Shown here piece by piece: positions 36,126 through 46,756 of a stretch of DNA of 64,000 nt. The position numbers were made by a program, and so were the translations under genes. This stretch comes from an uncultured Ignavibacteriota bacterium (GTDB lineage Bacteria; Bacteroidota; Ignavibacteria; UBA10030; UBA8401), in assembly GCA_903884005.1 (NCBI GenBank), contig CAISDA010000040.1, forward strand, positions 65,539 to 129,538, read 5' to 3'. The notes under the pieces are model-generated. The model was given only the letters and a program-made list of their open reading frames with translations, did no database searches and was not told where the DNA came from. Every line of letters begins with the position of its first letter. The first letter of the stretch is position 1.

Positions 36126-36779
36126 CTACGGCCACAACCGCTCTATCCTCCATAATTGTTGCGGCAGACGCACATACCGCAGCCTGTCGTGCAGGCGTTT
36201 CGCTCTTCCCTGCCAAAATTCAACTGTTTTCGGGAGTACTCTGTAGCCCCCCCAATACGGCGGCACCGGCACCGTCTGGCCCTTGAAATCGTGCGCCAGG
36301 CGCCGATACTCGTGTTCCAACACGTCACGGTTTCCCAGCAGGCGGCTTTGCTGCGACCCCCATGCCCCGACCTGGCTGTTGAAGGGACGAGCGTGAAAAT
36401 ATTCCACAGACTCTGACCTTGTCGCCTTCTGCACCGTTCCCGTGATGCGCACCTGGCGCTCGCACTGCGGCCAGAAAAACACCAGGGCCGCATTGGGGTT
36501 GTCCGCCAGCTCGCGTCCCTTCTCACTTTCATAATTCGTATAGAACATGAATCCGAGTTCGCTGTATCCTTTCATCAATACGATCCGGGCATTTGGCATG
36601 CCGTCCCTGCCTGCGGTCGCAAGCGTCATCGCGGTGACTTCCGGAACTCCCGCATCCTGCGCCTCATGGAACCATTGGTCGAACTGGCCGATCGGATCTT
36701 TTGCGAGATCGCGTTCATGCAAACCGGCCAGCATGTATTCTTTCCGTATCTCTGCGGGTGATAATTTTGTTTTCGGCAT
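36126..36779 (-). CDS. pdxH: Pyridoxamine 5'-phosphate oxidase
   Basis: 217 residues. Family motifs: EYMLAGLHERDLAKDPIGQF, MTLATAGRDGMPNARIVLMK (FMN binding), FYTNYESEKGRELADNP, FFWPQCERQVRI, VEYFHARPFNSQVGAW, and a terminal RLHDRLRYV with RIERLWP. It oxidises pyridoxine/pyridoxamine phosphate to pyridoxal phosphate with FMN and O2. Pyridoxal phosphate is the cofactor of the tyrosine phenol-lyase and SufS also encoded here. Starts 2 bp after the YgjP-type gene's stop. Confidence 0.95.
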   Translation of the reverse strand: MPKTKLSPAEIRKEYMLAGLHERDLAKDPIGQFDQWFHEAQDAGVPEVTAMTLATAGRDGMPNARIVLMKGYSELGFMFYTNYESEKGRELADNPNAALVFFWPQCERQVRITGTVQKATRSESVEYFHARPFNSQVGAWGSQQSRLLGNRDVLEHEYRRLAHDFKGQTVPVPPYWGGYRVLPKTVEFWQGRAKRLHDRLRYVRLPQQLWRIERLWP

Positions 36780-36781
36780 AT

Positions 36782-37501
36782 TTAAAAAAATGCTATTGAA
36801 TGTGATTTCAACTGAGCGTCGAGCTCACGTGAGTTGCCCACCAGTGTCTGCAAGTGGTGCCAAAACCCGCTGCCGTGATTTTTGATCTTCGTGTGGACGA
36901 GTTCGTGCAGTATAACGTAATCGATGAGAGAATCGTTCAAGCGCATCAGATGCAGGTTCAGGTTAATGATGTTCGCGCCCGAACAGCTACCCCACCGCGT
37001 GCGCATATTCTTGACGGCGACATGCGAATACGCGAAGCCGAAACGATCAGCCCAGTACGCGACTCGTGCAGGCAGCAGCAGTTTCGCCTCGGCGCGGTAT
37101 GCGGCAACGAGTCCCGTCCGGACTGTCAGTTGCGTCTGCGGATCGGACAGAGAGAGGTGCTGCGGATAAAAGATCGTCAGCGCGCCGTCCTTCAATGTCC
37201 ACCAGGCCGTCTCGCTCTCGCACGCCGTCGCGCGCATGATGTGGCGGCGTGTGATGACGATCTTTCCTTCCGAAAAATCGAGCGATACGTCCGCCTCCGC
37301 CTTCCGGGCCGAGGCCAATTTTTTGAGCAGCCAGGCGTGATGCTCCAGTACGATCTGCCGCGCCGATTCATACGATGCGCGGTACGGCATGGTCACAACG
37401 ATTCCCTGAAAGGGTTTGACCCGTATCGAATACTTCTTCGCCTTCTTGTCTCTGCGGTATGCTACCGGTCCGAGATCGTCAGTAATTTCAATTGTGCTCA
37501 T
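36782..37501 (-). CDS. YgjP/DUF45-type zinc metallopeptidase-like protein
   Basis: 239 residues. The metal motif YVILHELVHTKIKNHGSGFW has the HExxH core and a third ligand His, as in the M48/SprT-like YgjP group. Upstream the family sequence NMRTRWGSCSG is intact. The N-terminal half (about 1-90) has the usual IRVKPFQGIVVTMPYRAS beta region. YgjP proteins are cytoplasmic and thought to be metal-dependent hydrolases of unsettled role. It ends 2 bp before pdxH starts and begins 10 bp after the subtilisin gene's stop, so it lies in a tight same-strand run. Confidence 0.9.
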   Translation of the reverse strand: MSTIEITDDLGPVAYRRDKKAKKYSIRVKPFQGIVVTMPYRASYESARQIVLEHHAWLLKKLASARKAEADVSLDFSEGKIVITRRHIMRATACESETAWWTLKDGALTIFYPQHLSLSDPQTQLTVRTGLVAAYRAEAKLLLPARVAYWADRFGFAYSHVAVKNMRTRWGSCSGANIINLNLHLMRLNDSLIDYVILHELVHTKIKNHGSGFWHHLQTLVGNSRELDAQLKSHSIAFF

Positions 37502-37511
37502 GCGTCGGATG

Positions 37512-40500
37512 CTATCGCAGCAATGTCATTTTTTTGATGGCAGTATAGGCACCCGCGGTCAATCGGCAATAATACACTCCGCTTGTCCGAACCGATGCAT
37601 TCCATTCCGCCATATACCTGCCAGGGGCCCGCACGTCGTTGACGAGCGAGGCAACTTCCCTTCCGAGCGCGTCGTAAACAGAGAGCGTAACGAAGCGGGA
37701 TTCTGCGATTGTGTAGGCAATTTGCGTTGTCGGATTGAACGGGTTTGGGTAGTTTTGCGACAGTGAGAATTCAAGCGGCACAACTGCATCATCGGCGCTT
37801 ACCGCCGTCGGTATATTGACGGCAAAGCTGTATGGCGTATACGGCAGGTACCCGTCCACTGTTTTTACGAGAACAAAATATTGTATGAGTTTTCCGGGAG
37901 ACGGCGCGATCACACTTGTGTAGCTTGCGCCGGTGGACGCGATGCCGCCGGTTTTTTTCATGGCGACGCGGTGATACGGAAGAGCGCCATCGACGCTCCA
38001 GAGCAGCTCCACCGTTGGAGTGGCGTCGGTCGTCGTCACGGATGCGGCGACAGTAAACGGCTGGACTGCAAAATCGGGAAGCTGATTGACGGTGATATTG
38101 TATCCGTACAGGTATTTCAGCACCCGGTCCATCACTGTCTTCCTCTGCACCGAATCGGTGATGGCCTCATACCCGCCGAACGAGAAACTCACGAGCGTAT
38201 AATCGGCGCCTTTATACTTGACGCCGGCAGACTTGCCATCACCGGCGCCTCCGACGTATGTGAAGATCGACGATGACCCGCCCGTCGGCGCGATGACATC
38301 GGGATTTTGAGTGTTATCCCGTCCCGGCTGATTCCTGGTGAACGCGAGGCCGTTCCCGATCTCGTCGCCTGCAACACCTTTGACGGAAAACGTGCCGGCA
38401 TCATCCAGAAGAAATTTTCCCTTCAGGTATGTTTCGTAAAACAGTTTTGACATACCGCCGGAAAATTCATACTCGTTGCCCCCGTCCGTTCCGCATAGGT
38501 CCCAGGCGTTCTCCTGGCCCGAGAGGAGCAATTTCTTCCCGCCGCTGTCCAAATATTTCGCGAGCACCGCGCGATCCGTCGAATCCAATGTCGGCACATT
38601 CCATTCGGTGAACCAGATGACCGTCTTGTAGCGCATCATCACGTCCAGCGGCGGCGTTCCTTTGGCGCTGTGGTCCCATCGCTCGTACACGACGCCCTGC
38701 GCCTGCAGAGCCGATGTGTAGTAGCTTTCCACATTGAGTATGCCATCATCGTCATCCACCAGGAGCACGGACGGAAGCACGGGAACCGTGAATTGAAAAT
38801 TTGTTGTCGTACCATTGGACGCTGTCACATGCGCCGTGAGAGGGATCACGGTCGGAATTGCCTGCGCGTTGACCGATATCCGGAACGGATCGCCGGCGTT
38901 GCTCCTTGTCGCGCTGTCGATCTTTGCAATGCCCCGCACGAGACCGTACGATGACGTTCCTTTCGTGACCGATGCCGCCCACGACGATGTTTCAAGTGTG
39001 GCAGTTACATTTTGCGCGTCGCCCCAATGGTTTTCGATCGTCACAATGATGTCCGCCTGCTCTCCCGGTTCGAGCATGCCATTGGCATTGCCGCCTTTGC
39101 TGTCGTCCACGGAAACGGAGACGAAAGCGATATCCGGAGCGGGTGACGCCGGCGTTTCGGTCACCGCGCGATAGGCGTTGATCCGGCCAAACCCGAGTTT
39201 GCCGACGAGAGTCGGATTCTTCGCGTCGATATTGTCGGCCGTACCGCACACTTGGAACATGAGCTGCGCGGGAGTCCACGACGGATGGACAGCCTTTACA
39301 AGAGCAGCCAGGCCGGCAGCCATGGGCGTAGCCATGGACGTGCCCGAATACGTGGCATACGAATTATTCGGAATGGTGCTCACAATATTCAATCCCGGTG
39401 CAAAGACTTTAAATAACGGAGGAGCCCCGTAATTGGAGAAATACGCCATCTTGTCCTGTTGATCGGTGGCGCCGACGTTCATGACGCCGGGATAGGCTCC
39501 CGGAAATTCGGGTGAGACTGCAATGTCGAGCGGATTTAAGTTGGCATCGCCGTTGCCGGCCGCCGCGACAACGAGCACATTTTTTTTAAGGGCGTATTTG
39601 ATGATGTCCTGTCCGTACTGTCCCCCGCTTGAGCCGCCCCAGCTGCAGCTCACGACCGATGCGCCGTTGTTGACGCAATAGAGTATGCCATCCTCGCCAT
39701 TGTAAATATTTTCGCTCCCTGGGGCGTCGACGCCGTGTTTCGTGATCATCAGTTTCGTCTTAAAGCCGATGCTTGCAATGCCGATGCCGTTGTCCGTCAC
39801 TGCGGATGCGATGCCGGCCGTATGAGTGCCATGGGGGTTGCCATTATAGGGGTTCGGATCATTGTCCGGCGCGGGGGCGTTCGCATTGGCTCCGATAAAA
39901 TCCCAGCCTCTCCAGTCGTCTATATATCCGTTATTGTCGTCGTCGATGCCGTTCGTGCGCTTGTCGCGACCCTGGGCGTCGAGTCCGGTCTCGCCGGGAT
40001 TCGTCCATATATTGGCAGCCAGGTCGGGATGCGTGTAATCGGTGCCGCTGTCCACGATGCCGACCACGACGGTCGCATCGCCTTTCGTCACGTCCCATGC
40101 CTGAGCTGCCTTGATTGTTGCAAGATGCCACAGTGTATTGTACATCGGATCGTTCGGCGTGTAATTATCGGTATGATACACATACTTCGGTTCGGCATAT
40201 TCCACCGCGGGATCCTTCTGAAGATCCCGCACCATTGCCGGGATGCTGATGGGTGATGGCACTCGGATTTCGAAAATTCTTGAAAATTCCTCTTCATCGG
40301 CAGCGAGCGCTCTGGAAGGAACAGCGAACGGCTGGCGTGCGGACGTTGCGGAATACCGGAGCATGATCGCGGAGATCGCGGCCGATTTTGATAGTGATTG
40401 AATGGTGTGGCCCGAACCGTTCGCCGCAACTGACGTTACCTTAACGATCACAACCCCTGGTATATACTGTGGAACGCTTCCGGAGGGAGTTCCAGGGCGT

Positions 40501-40586
40501 CCCTTCGGAACAGGCCCGCCGACAAGCACGGCGCTGCTGCACACCAGTACTATGACACTGCACCATATACTTTTGCTGAATTTCAT
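37512..40586 (-). CDS. Secreted subtilisin-like (S8) serine protease with T9SS sorting domain
   Basis: 1024 residues. A signal peptide (1-23) is followed by a propeptide/inhibitor-like region (about 40-140). The S8 domain has catalytic Asp179 (VDSGTDYTHPD), His252 (NPHGTHTAGI), oxyanion Asn345 (AAAGNGD) and Ser417 (SGTSMATPMAAG). A D-rich insert TNGIDDDNNGYIDDW looks like a calcium site. A CARDB/Ig-like segment (about 480-620) and a further beta domain follow. The C-terminus is a T9SS sorting domain (FSLSQNYPNPFNPTT, YDALGREVASL, IKKMTLLR). CGGAG ribosome site. An extracellular or surface-anchored protease; substrate unknown. Confidence 0.95.
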   Translation of the reverse strand: MKFSKSIWCSVIVLVCSSAVLVGGPVPKGRPGTPSGSVPQYIPGVVIVKVTSVAANGSGHTIQSLSKSAAISAIMLRYSATSARQPFAVPSRALAADEEEFSRIFEIRVPSPISIPAMVRDLQKDPAVEYAEPKYVYHTDNYTPNDPMYNTLWHLATIKAAQAWDVTKGDATVVVGIVDSGTDYTHPDLAANIWTNPGETGLDAQGRDKRTNGIDDDNNGYIDDWRGWDFIGANANAPAPDNDPNPYNGNPHGTHTAGIASAVTDNGIGIASIGFKTKLMITKHGVDAPGSENIYNGEDGILYCVNNGASVVSCSWGGSSGGQYGQDIIKYALKKNVLVVAAAGNGDANLNPLDIAVSPEFPGAYPGVMNVGATDQQDKMAYFSNYGAPPLFKVFAPGLNIVSTIPNNSYATYSGTSMATPMAAGLAALVKAVHPSWTPAQLMFQVCGTADNIDAKNPTLVGKLGFGRINAYRAVTETPASPAPDIAFVSVSVDDSKGGNANGMLEPGEQADIIVTIENHWGDAQNVTATLETSSWAASVTKGTSSYGLVRGIAKIDSATRSNAGDPFRISVNAQAIPTVIPLTAHVTASNGTTTNFQFTVPVLPSVLLVDDDDGILNVESYYTSALQAQGVVYERWDHSAKGTPPLDVMMRYKTVIWFTEWNVPTLDSTDRAVLAKYLDSGGKKLLLSGQENAWDLCGTDGGNEYEFSGGMSKLFYETYLKGKFLLDDAGTFSVKGVAGDEIGNGLAFTRNQPGRDNTQNPDVIAPTGGSSSIFTYVGGAGDGKSAGVKYKGADYTLVSFSFGGYEAITDSVQRKTVMDRVLKYLYGYNITVNQLPDFAVQPFTVAASVTTTDATPTVELLWSVDGALPYHRVAMKKTGGIASTGASYTSVIAPSPGKLIQYFVLVKTVDGYLPYTPYSFAVNIPTAVSADDAVVPLEFSLSQNYPNPFNPTTQIAYTIAESRFVTLSVYDALGREVASLVNDVRAPGRYMAEWNASVRTSGVYYCRLTAGAYTAIKKMTLLR

Positions 40587-40614
40587 GCACGCTCCGTAAC
40601 ATTCGATCTTCTGG

Positions 40615-41907
40615 TTATTCTATCCGGTATGCTTTCCGCAACAGGGTCGCAAAATGGATGACATTCACGTTCACTTCGTAAAGTTCGCACCCGTATTCCA
40701 TTTGTGCCAGGCAACCGGGATTGCTTGCCACCACGTAGTCCGCTTGCGCTGCGCGAACATTCGTCATTTTCCGTTCGAGTATTTTCATCGAATCGTCGTA
40801 GTGCGTCATGTTGTATGTGCCTGCACTTCCGCAACACCAGGACGATTCGGGGAGTTCCACGGGCGTGACGCCCGGTATTTGCGATAACAGCATTCTCGGC
40901 TGCACGGTCACTTTCTGCGCATGCGCCAGGTGACATGCGTCGTGATACGCCACGCGGAACGGGAACGGCTCGGTGGGACGTTTCCATTCGAACATCGCGA
41001 GAAATTCCGTGAGGTCAAGGACCAGGAGCGAAAAGGCTTTCGCCTTCGCCGCATACGCCTCATCGTCCTTCAAATAATGCCCGTACTCCTTCATGAGCGC
41101 GCCGCATCCGGCCGAATTGATGACGATGTAATCCAGATCGTACCGGGCAAAGACATCGATGTTCTTCCGCGCCAGGGCGCGGGCTGTTGCGAAGTCGCCG
41201 TTGTGCGCCTGCATCGAACCGCAGCAGTCCTGGTCTTTCGGAATGATGATCTGGCAATCGTTATGCAGCAGCACTTTCACGGTGTCGTTGTTGATTGCCG
41301 CGAAGGCAACGTTCATGATGCAGCCCGAGAGGAAACCGATGCGGTAGCGTATCGTTCCTTCAGGATAGAGAATTTCAGGGTGCGATTCGTCGAAAAACTG
41401 CGCATCGATGCGCGGCGACAACTTTTGGAGCTTTGCCAGTTTTGGCGCCACGGCCGTGAGTATGCCGGTCCTGTTCACCAACCACTCGAGCCCGCCCTGT
41501 TGATACAAACGCAGAAGCCTCGCCACGAGTTTCAACTGCCATTTGGTCGAGAGCACATGTGTGAGGAATATCCATTTGATCAGCCTCGCAGACAGCGACT
41601 CCCTCCCCTGCAGTGAAATTTGATTGCGAGCGGATTCGACAAGGGAGCCATACTTCACGCCGGCCGGACATGCGGTCTCGCATGCCTGGCAATCCAGGCA
41701 AAAGTTCATTTCATCGATGAAGCCCTGCGTCATCGCCAGTTCGCCTTCGGCCACGGCCTTGATGAGACGTATGCGCCCTCGCGGCGATGACCGTTCGCGC
41801 CCGGTGAGGTTGTACGTGGGACACGTCGGCAGGCAGAGTCCGCAATGCATGCAGTTCGTGATGACATCGTCGCTCGGAATATCGATTCCCGTAAAGCCGT
41901 TTTCCAT
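40615..41907 (-). CDS. glcF: GlcF-like iron-sulfur subunit of glycolate/lactate oxidase
   Basis: 430 residues. Two ferredoxin-type 4Fe-4S motifs lie near the N-terminus (CMHCGLCLPTCPTY and CLDCQACETACPAG). Two CCG (cysteine-rich) domains follow (GFLSGCIMNVAF, QDCCGSMQAHNGD; then AYHDACHLAHAQ, SWCCGSAGTYN), as in GlcF and LutA/GlpC relatives. It passes electrons from the FAD subunit encoded upstream (glcD). A 203-bp gap filled with palindromic repeats separates the two genes. 2-Hydroxy-acid specificity (glycolate or D-lactate) cannot be told from sequence alone. Confidence 0.9.
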   Translation of the reverse strand: MENGFTGIDIPSDDVITNCMHCGLCLPTCPTYNLTGRERSSPRGRIRLIKAVAEGELAMTQGFIDEMNFCLDCQACETACPAGVKYGSLVESARNQISLQGRESLSARLIKWIFLTHVLSTKWQLKLVARLLRLYQQGGLEWLVNRTGILTAVAPKLAKLQKLSPRIDAQFFDESHPEILYPEGTIRYRIGFLSGCIMNVAFAAINNDTVKVLLHNDCQIIIPKDQDCCGSMQAHNGDFATARALARKNIDVFARYDLDYIVINSAGCGALMKEYGHYLKDDEAYAAKAKAFSLLVLDLTEFLAMFEWKRPTEPFPFRVAYHDACHLAHAQKVTVQPRMLLSQIPGVTPVELPESSWCCGSAGTYNMTHYDDSMKILERKMTNVRAAQADYVVASNPGCLAQMEYGCELYEVNVNVIHFATLLRKAYRIE

Positions 41908-42002
41908 AGAAGAAATTAATGTACTCGGTGTGCGTTAAAATTATGATCTCATACGATTATCGTTACCATGTCAAGTATCACACAGCTGCTCGCGCATCAT
42001 TG

Positions 42003-42050
42003 TAGGGCGAGATGGTATCTCGCGAGAGGACGAGCTAACAGCTCGTCCTC
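42003..42050. repeat. Two palindromes of the GGGCGAG family between glcD and glcF
   Basis: GCGAGAT-GGT-ATCTCGC (42007-42023) and GAGGACGAGCT-AAC-AGCTCGTCCTC (42026-42050). The second is an 11-bp perfect stem. Confidence 0.8.
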
Positions 42051-42054
42051 CATG

Positions 42055-42091
42055 CACCACCTATGCCGCCGAGTATTTTTAGAGCAGGGCG
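42055..42091. repeat. 37-bp direct repeat, copy 1
   Basis: Shares 33 of 37 positions with 45103-45139, including TATGCCGCCGAGTATTTT and AGCAGGGCG. Both copies follow a GGGCGAG-type palindrome. Confidence 0.85.
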
Positions 42092-42110
42092 GGATGGTCT
42101 CTCGACCATA

Positions 42111-43493
42111 TTACAGCGTGAACACTTTCCCAGGGTTCAGCACGCCGTTGGGATCGAGCGCTTTTTTGATCGCACGCATTGCCGAGATCGAGTCTTCGCC
42201 GGTGACGAGGTGAAGATATTTTCGTTTCGCGATCCCGGTGCCGTGTTCGCCGGTGATGGTGCCTCCCAGCTTCACGCATGCCTCGAAGATTTCCTCATAC
42301 GCCTTTTCCACACGGTGCAGTTCTTCTGTATCGCGCTCGTCCGTGAGGCACGTCGGATGCAGATTGCCGTCTCCGAAATGGCCGAAGGTGCCGATGTGGA
42401 TGTGATATTTTTTAGCCGTCTCATCGATGATCTCGAGCATCCGCGCGATCTCGCTCCGCGGCACCGTCACGTCTTCAAGGATCGTGGTCGGCCTCGACCG
42501 CGCGAGCGCCGAAAATGCCGACCGTCTCGCGGTCTTGAGCTTCAGCGCCTCCTCTGCATTCTGAGCCACCACGATCTGCGCACAATGGTGTTCCCTGCAC
42601 ACCTCTTCCACCTTCCGAGCCTCCTCTTCCACGACAACGGGATGACCGTCGACCTCCAAGAGCAGCATCGCATCCATTGCGCGCGGCAGGCCGAGATGCG
42701 CAAAGTCTTCAACGCAGTTGATCGTGGTGTTGTCGAGAAACTCGACCGTTGCGGGAATGATCTTCCGGGCAATGATCGCAGAGACGGTCTGCGCCGCCTC
42801 CGCACGCGATGTAAAATACGCCACCATTGTTTTGCCGGCTTCCGGCTTCGGGATCAGTTTTAAAATTATTTTTGTGAAAATGCCCAGCGTGCCTTCCGAC
42901 CCGATGAAGAGGTCCTTCAAATTGTATCCCGCCACATCCTTCACCGTTTTGCCGCCGCACACGATAATCGCTCCGTTCGGCAGGACGACTTCCATTCCCA
43001 TCACGTAATTTTTTGTGACGCCGTACTTCAGTCCGCGCAGGCCGCCGGAATTTTCGGCGACATTGCCGCCAATGGTGCTGATTGTCATGCTGCCCGGGTC
43101 AGGCGGATAGAACAATCCGAGGCGCTCCACTGCGGCATGCAGCTGCGAGGTGATGACGCCCGGCTCCACCGTTGCCGTGAGGTTTTCCTCGTCTATTTCG
43201 AGAATCTTATTCCAATGGTTCATCAGGAGTACGATCGACCCTGCGGTCGGTATCGAGCCGCCGCTGAGTCCCGTGCCGGCGCCCCGGGGCACGATGGCAA
43301 ACGATGCCTTATTGGCCAGCGTGACGATCGCAGCAACGTGTTCCGTGGTCTGCGGCGTCACGACGGCATCCGGCTTCTGGACGAACAAGGGCGTGCCGTC
43401 GTACGCATAGGTGATAAGGTCTTCCTGTGCGGTGGACACGTTGCTGCTGCCGACGAGGGAGATCAGCGCGTTGAGTGTTGAGGGCATCATCAT
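42111..43493 (-). CDS. glcD: GlcD-like FAD-binding subunit of glycolate/lactate oxidase
   Basis: 460 residues. An FAD_binding_4 (PCMH-type) domain occupies about 35-215 (PDAVVTPQTTEHV, IVPRGAGTGLSGGSIP, PPDPGSMTISTIGGNVAENS). The FAD-oxidase C-terminal domain follows, with the histidine-rich HIHIGTFGHFGDGNLHP and GGTITGEHGTGIAKRKYL. These are hallmarks of GlcD and D-lactate dehydrogenases of the same family. Together with GlcF it oxidises a 2-hydroxy acid and feeds electrons to the membrane quinone pool. Same strand and upstream of glcF. Confidence 0.92.
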   Translation of the reverse strand: MMMPSTLNALISLVGSSNVSTAQEDLITYAYDGTPLFVQKPDAVVTPQTTEHVAAIVTLANKASFAIVPRGAGTGLSGGSIPTAGSIVLLMNHWNKILEIDEENLTATVEPGVITSQLHAAVERLGLFYPPDPGSMTISTIGGNVAENSGGLRGLKYGVTKNYVMGMEVVLPNGAIIVCGGKTVKDVAGYNLKDLFIGSEGTLGIFTKIILKLIPKPEAGKTMVAYFTSRAEAAQTVSAIIARKIIPATVEFLDNTTINCVEDFAHLGLPRAMDAMLLLEVDGHPVVVEEEARKVEEVCREHHCAQIVVAQNAEEALKLKTARRSAFSALARSRPTTILEDVTVPRSEIARMLEIIDETAKKYHIHIGTFGHFGDGNLHPTCLTDERDTEELHRVEKAYEEIFEACVKLGGTITGEHGTGIAKRKYLHLVTGEDSISAMRAIKKALDPNGVLNPGKVFTL

Positions 43494-43539
43494 ACCAGTA
43501 TGAATTCTATTTAGTTCTCTGTATATTGTGCGGTATTAA

Positions 43540-44985
<1,446 letters not shown>

Positions 44986-45070
44986 CAACCACATCACAAG
45001 CGTCAGTGTAGCGCGCATGAACGTGGGGTTCACCACCCCGCATGAAAATATCCGTTTCGCAGACGCAGCA

Positions 45071-45100
45071 GTGCAGGGCGAGCTGTTATTTCACCCTACA
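45071..45100. repeat. Degenerate GGGCGAG-family element after tpl
   Basis: GCAGGGCGAGCTGTTATTTC followed by ACCCTACACG. It is less symmetric than the other copies; only the outer GGG/CCC arms and part of the stem pair. Confidence 0.55.
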
Positions 45101-45102
45101 CG

Positions 45103-45139
45103 CACCACATATGCCGCCGAGTATTTTCGCAGCAGGGCG
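45103..45139. repeat. 37-bp direct repeat, copy 2
   Basis: Partner of 42055-42091 (33/37 identical). It directly follows a GGGCGAG-type element, as does copy 1. Confidence 0.85.
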
Positions 45140-45158
45140 AGTAACTTATACCCTTGTC

Positions 45159-45194
45159 AAAAAAGGACCGCATCAAACGTGCGGTCCTTTTTTT
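45159..45194. terminator. Bidirectional terminator between tpl and the convergent exported-protein gene
   Basis: AAAAAAGGACCGCA (45159-45172), loop TCAAACG, TGCGGTCC plus seven T (45180-45194). There are T runs on both strands, so it can end transcripts from either side. Confidence 0.9.
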
Positions 45195-45202
45195 AAATTT
45201 GA

Positions 45203-45967
45203 TCAGTTAAAGAACCCGAACATGACGCCGCCGTTAATCGTGATGCCGTCCGGCTTGAGGTTTGAAGGGACATTTTGAATGTCCTGCTTGTCGTTCAACT
45301 GCCAATTCGCATTGAACAGCATCGGATACCCGACACCGATGCGCACCTGCATCCATGTGAGGAGCGAATATTCGACATTGAAATGAGGATTGAAGGCGAC
45401 GAACGCTCCGCTCATCGACCGTGTTACATTTTTCGTCGGACTGTTGTTGCCAAACTCGTTCCACAGGTCTCCCCATGTTTTGAACCCGCCGTCGTCGCGG
45501 GACATCAGAATTTCGATCGTGCCGCTGCCGATCGTGAAACCGCCGGCAATGTCAAGGTGGTGAACCACCGGCACGACGTAGTCGACGAGAAACCCACCGT
45601 AGGACACATGGTATTCAACATCTTTTTTGACATTGGATGCGTCCAGTACGGTCACCGTCTGGTGCCCGCCCGTGCCGAAACCGCCCATGCGCAGATTTGG
45701 AAGCACCATGATGTATCCGTATCCTTCGCCGCCAACAAGCATCATCGGAGCGTCGTCTAATGCAGGCATGCCGATGCTCTTCAACGTCTTATTGATCTCA
45801 TCATTTTTGAATAACCCCATCGACATAATAATGCCTCCTGCGCCTCCGACTTTCACTTGAGCAGGCTCTTTCGCATTTTTGTCATTCGGGTCCCCATTCT
45901 GTTGCGCACTCATGTGTGCCGACGCAGCAAGCGTCAGTACACATGCGATCATCATCCATCGTGTCAT
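45203..45967 (-). CDS. Exported protein of unknown function, barrel-like
   Basis: 254 residues. A signal peptide MTRWMMIACVLTLAASAHMSAQ is preceded by GGGGGA. The mature part begins with a charged stretch, then a Gly/Met-rich segment (GGAGGIIMSMGLF, GGEGYGYIMVLPNLRMGGFG) and amphipathic strands (FNVEYSLLTWMQVRIGVGYP), and ends NGGVMFGFFN with terminal aromatic-Asn. This suggests a small outer-membrane barrel or beta-sandwich. I do not recognise the family. It lies alone between a strong terminator and the moeB-like gene. Confidence 0.7.
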   Translation of the reverse strand: MTRWMMIACVLTLAASAHMSAQQNGDPNDKNAKEPAQVKVGGAGGIIMSMGLFKNDEINKTLKSIGMPALDDAPMMLVGGEGYGYIMVLPNLRMGGFGTGGHQTVTVLDASNVKKDVEYHVSYGGFLVDYVVPVVHHLDIAGGFTIGSGTIEILMSRDDGGFKTWGDLWNEFGNNSPTKNVTRSMSGAFVAFNPHFNVEYSLLTWMQVRIGVGYPMLFNANWQLNDKQDIQNVPSNLKPDGITINGGVMFGFFN

Positions 45968-46005
45968 ATATCCCCCTTTATTAATGGAACATGTTCATCA
46001 TTGAT

Positions 46006-46755
46006 TCACGTTCCGCAGCACCTGCAGTCCGCTCGTTTTGCGATCGTAAAGCGGCGCATCTGCATCGTTAAGGCGTCGAACACAATGAGTGTGCCGGCGA
46101 GCGGGATGCCCGCTCCAAGAACGTGTTTAAGCGCCTCTGCCGCCTGCATGCTGCCGATAATGCCGGGCAGCACTCCTATCACACCGGCTTCGTCGCACCG
46201 GAGAATGAGCCCGTCTGCAGGCTGCTCGGGATAGAGGCACCGGTAGCACGGCGCCGTATCGCCGCACAATCCCATCACCTGTCCCTCGAAGCGGTGAATG
46301 CTCGCATGCACAAGCATTTTTTTCGAACGCGAACACTCGTCCGAAATGATGTACCGGGTGTGAAAATTATCCGCGCAGTCAAGTATCACATCATACGGAG
46401 CGATATGTTCTGCTGCATTTTGTTCGTTCAAACGAACAGGAAACGGTTCGATCGTGAGCGTTGAATTTAATGCATGGAGTTTTTCGGCGGCGCGGACTGC
46501 TTTTAATGCGCCCTGATCCGCCTCGTCGTAGAGTATCTGCCGCTGGAGATTCGAGAGGTCGACCGTGTCGTTATCAACGATGCCGATCCTCCCGATGCCC
46601 GCCGCTGCAAGGTAGAGAAGCGCCGGTGAGCCAAGGCCGCCTGCGCCGATAACGAGCGCGCTTGCGTTCCGCAGTTTCCGCTGTCCTTCTATGCCGATCC
46701 CGGGAACCGCTATCTGTTTCCTGTAGCGCCTGACTATGTCGACTGTCGTTTCCAT
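46006..46755 (-). CDS. MoeB/ThiF-family adenylyltransferase (E1-like)
   Basis: 249 residues from METTVDIVRRYRKQI, 1 bp after the preceding stop (an ATG four codons earlier overlaps that gene). Nucleotide site VIGAGGLGSPALLYLAAAGIG, catalytic DLSNLQRQILY, CADNFHTRYIISDEC, and zinc ligands CYRCLYP with CRCCGT at the C-terminus. Enzymes of this type adenylate the C-terminal Gly of small sulfur carriers (MoaD, ThiS) for molybdopterin or thiamine. No rhodanese domain is fused. No sulfur carrier gene lies nearby, so the pathway stays open. Confidence 0.9.
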   Translation of the reverse strand: METTVDIVRRYRKQIAVPGIGIEGQRKLRNASALVIGAGGLGSPALLYLAAAGIGRIGIVDNDTVDLSNLQRQILYDEADQGALKAVRAAEKLHALNSTLTIEPFPVRLNEQNAAEHIAPYDVILDCADNFHTRYIISDECSRSKKMLVHASIHRFEGQVMGLCGDTAPCYRCLYPEQPADGLILRCDEAGVIGVLPGIIGSMQAAEALKHVLGAGIPLAGTLIVFDALTMQMRRFTIAKRADCRCCGT

Positions 46756-46756
46756 G

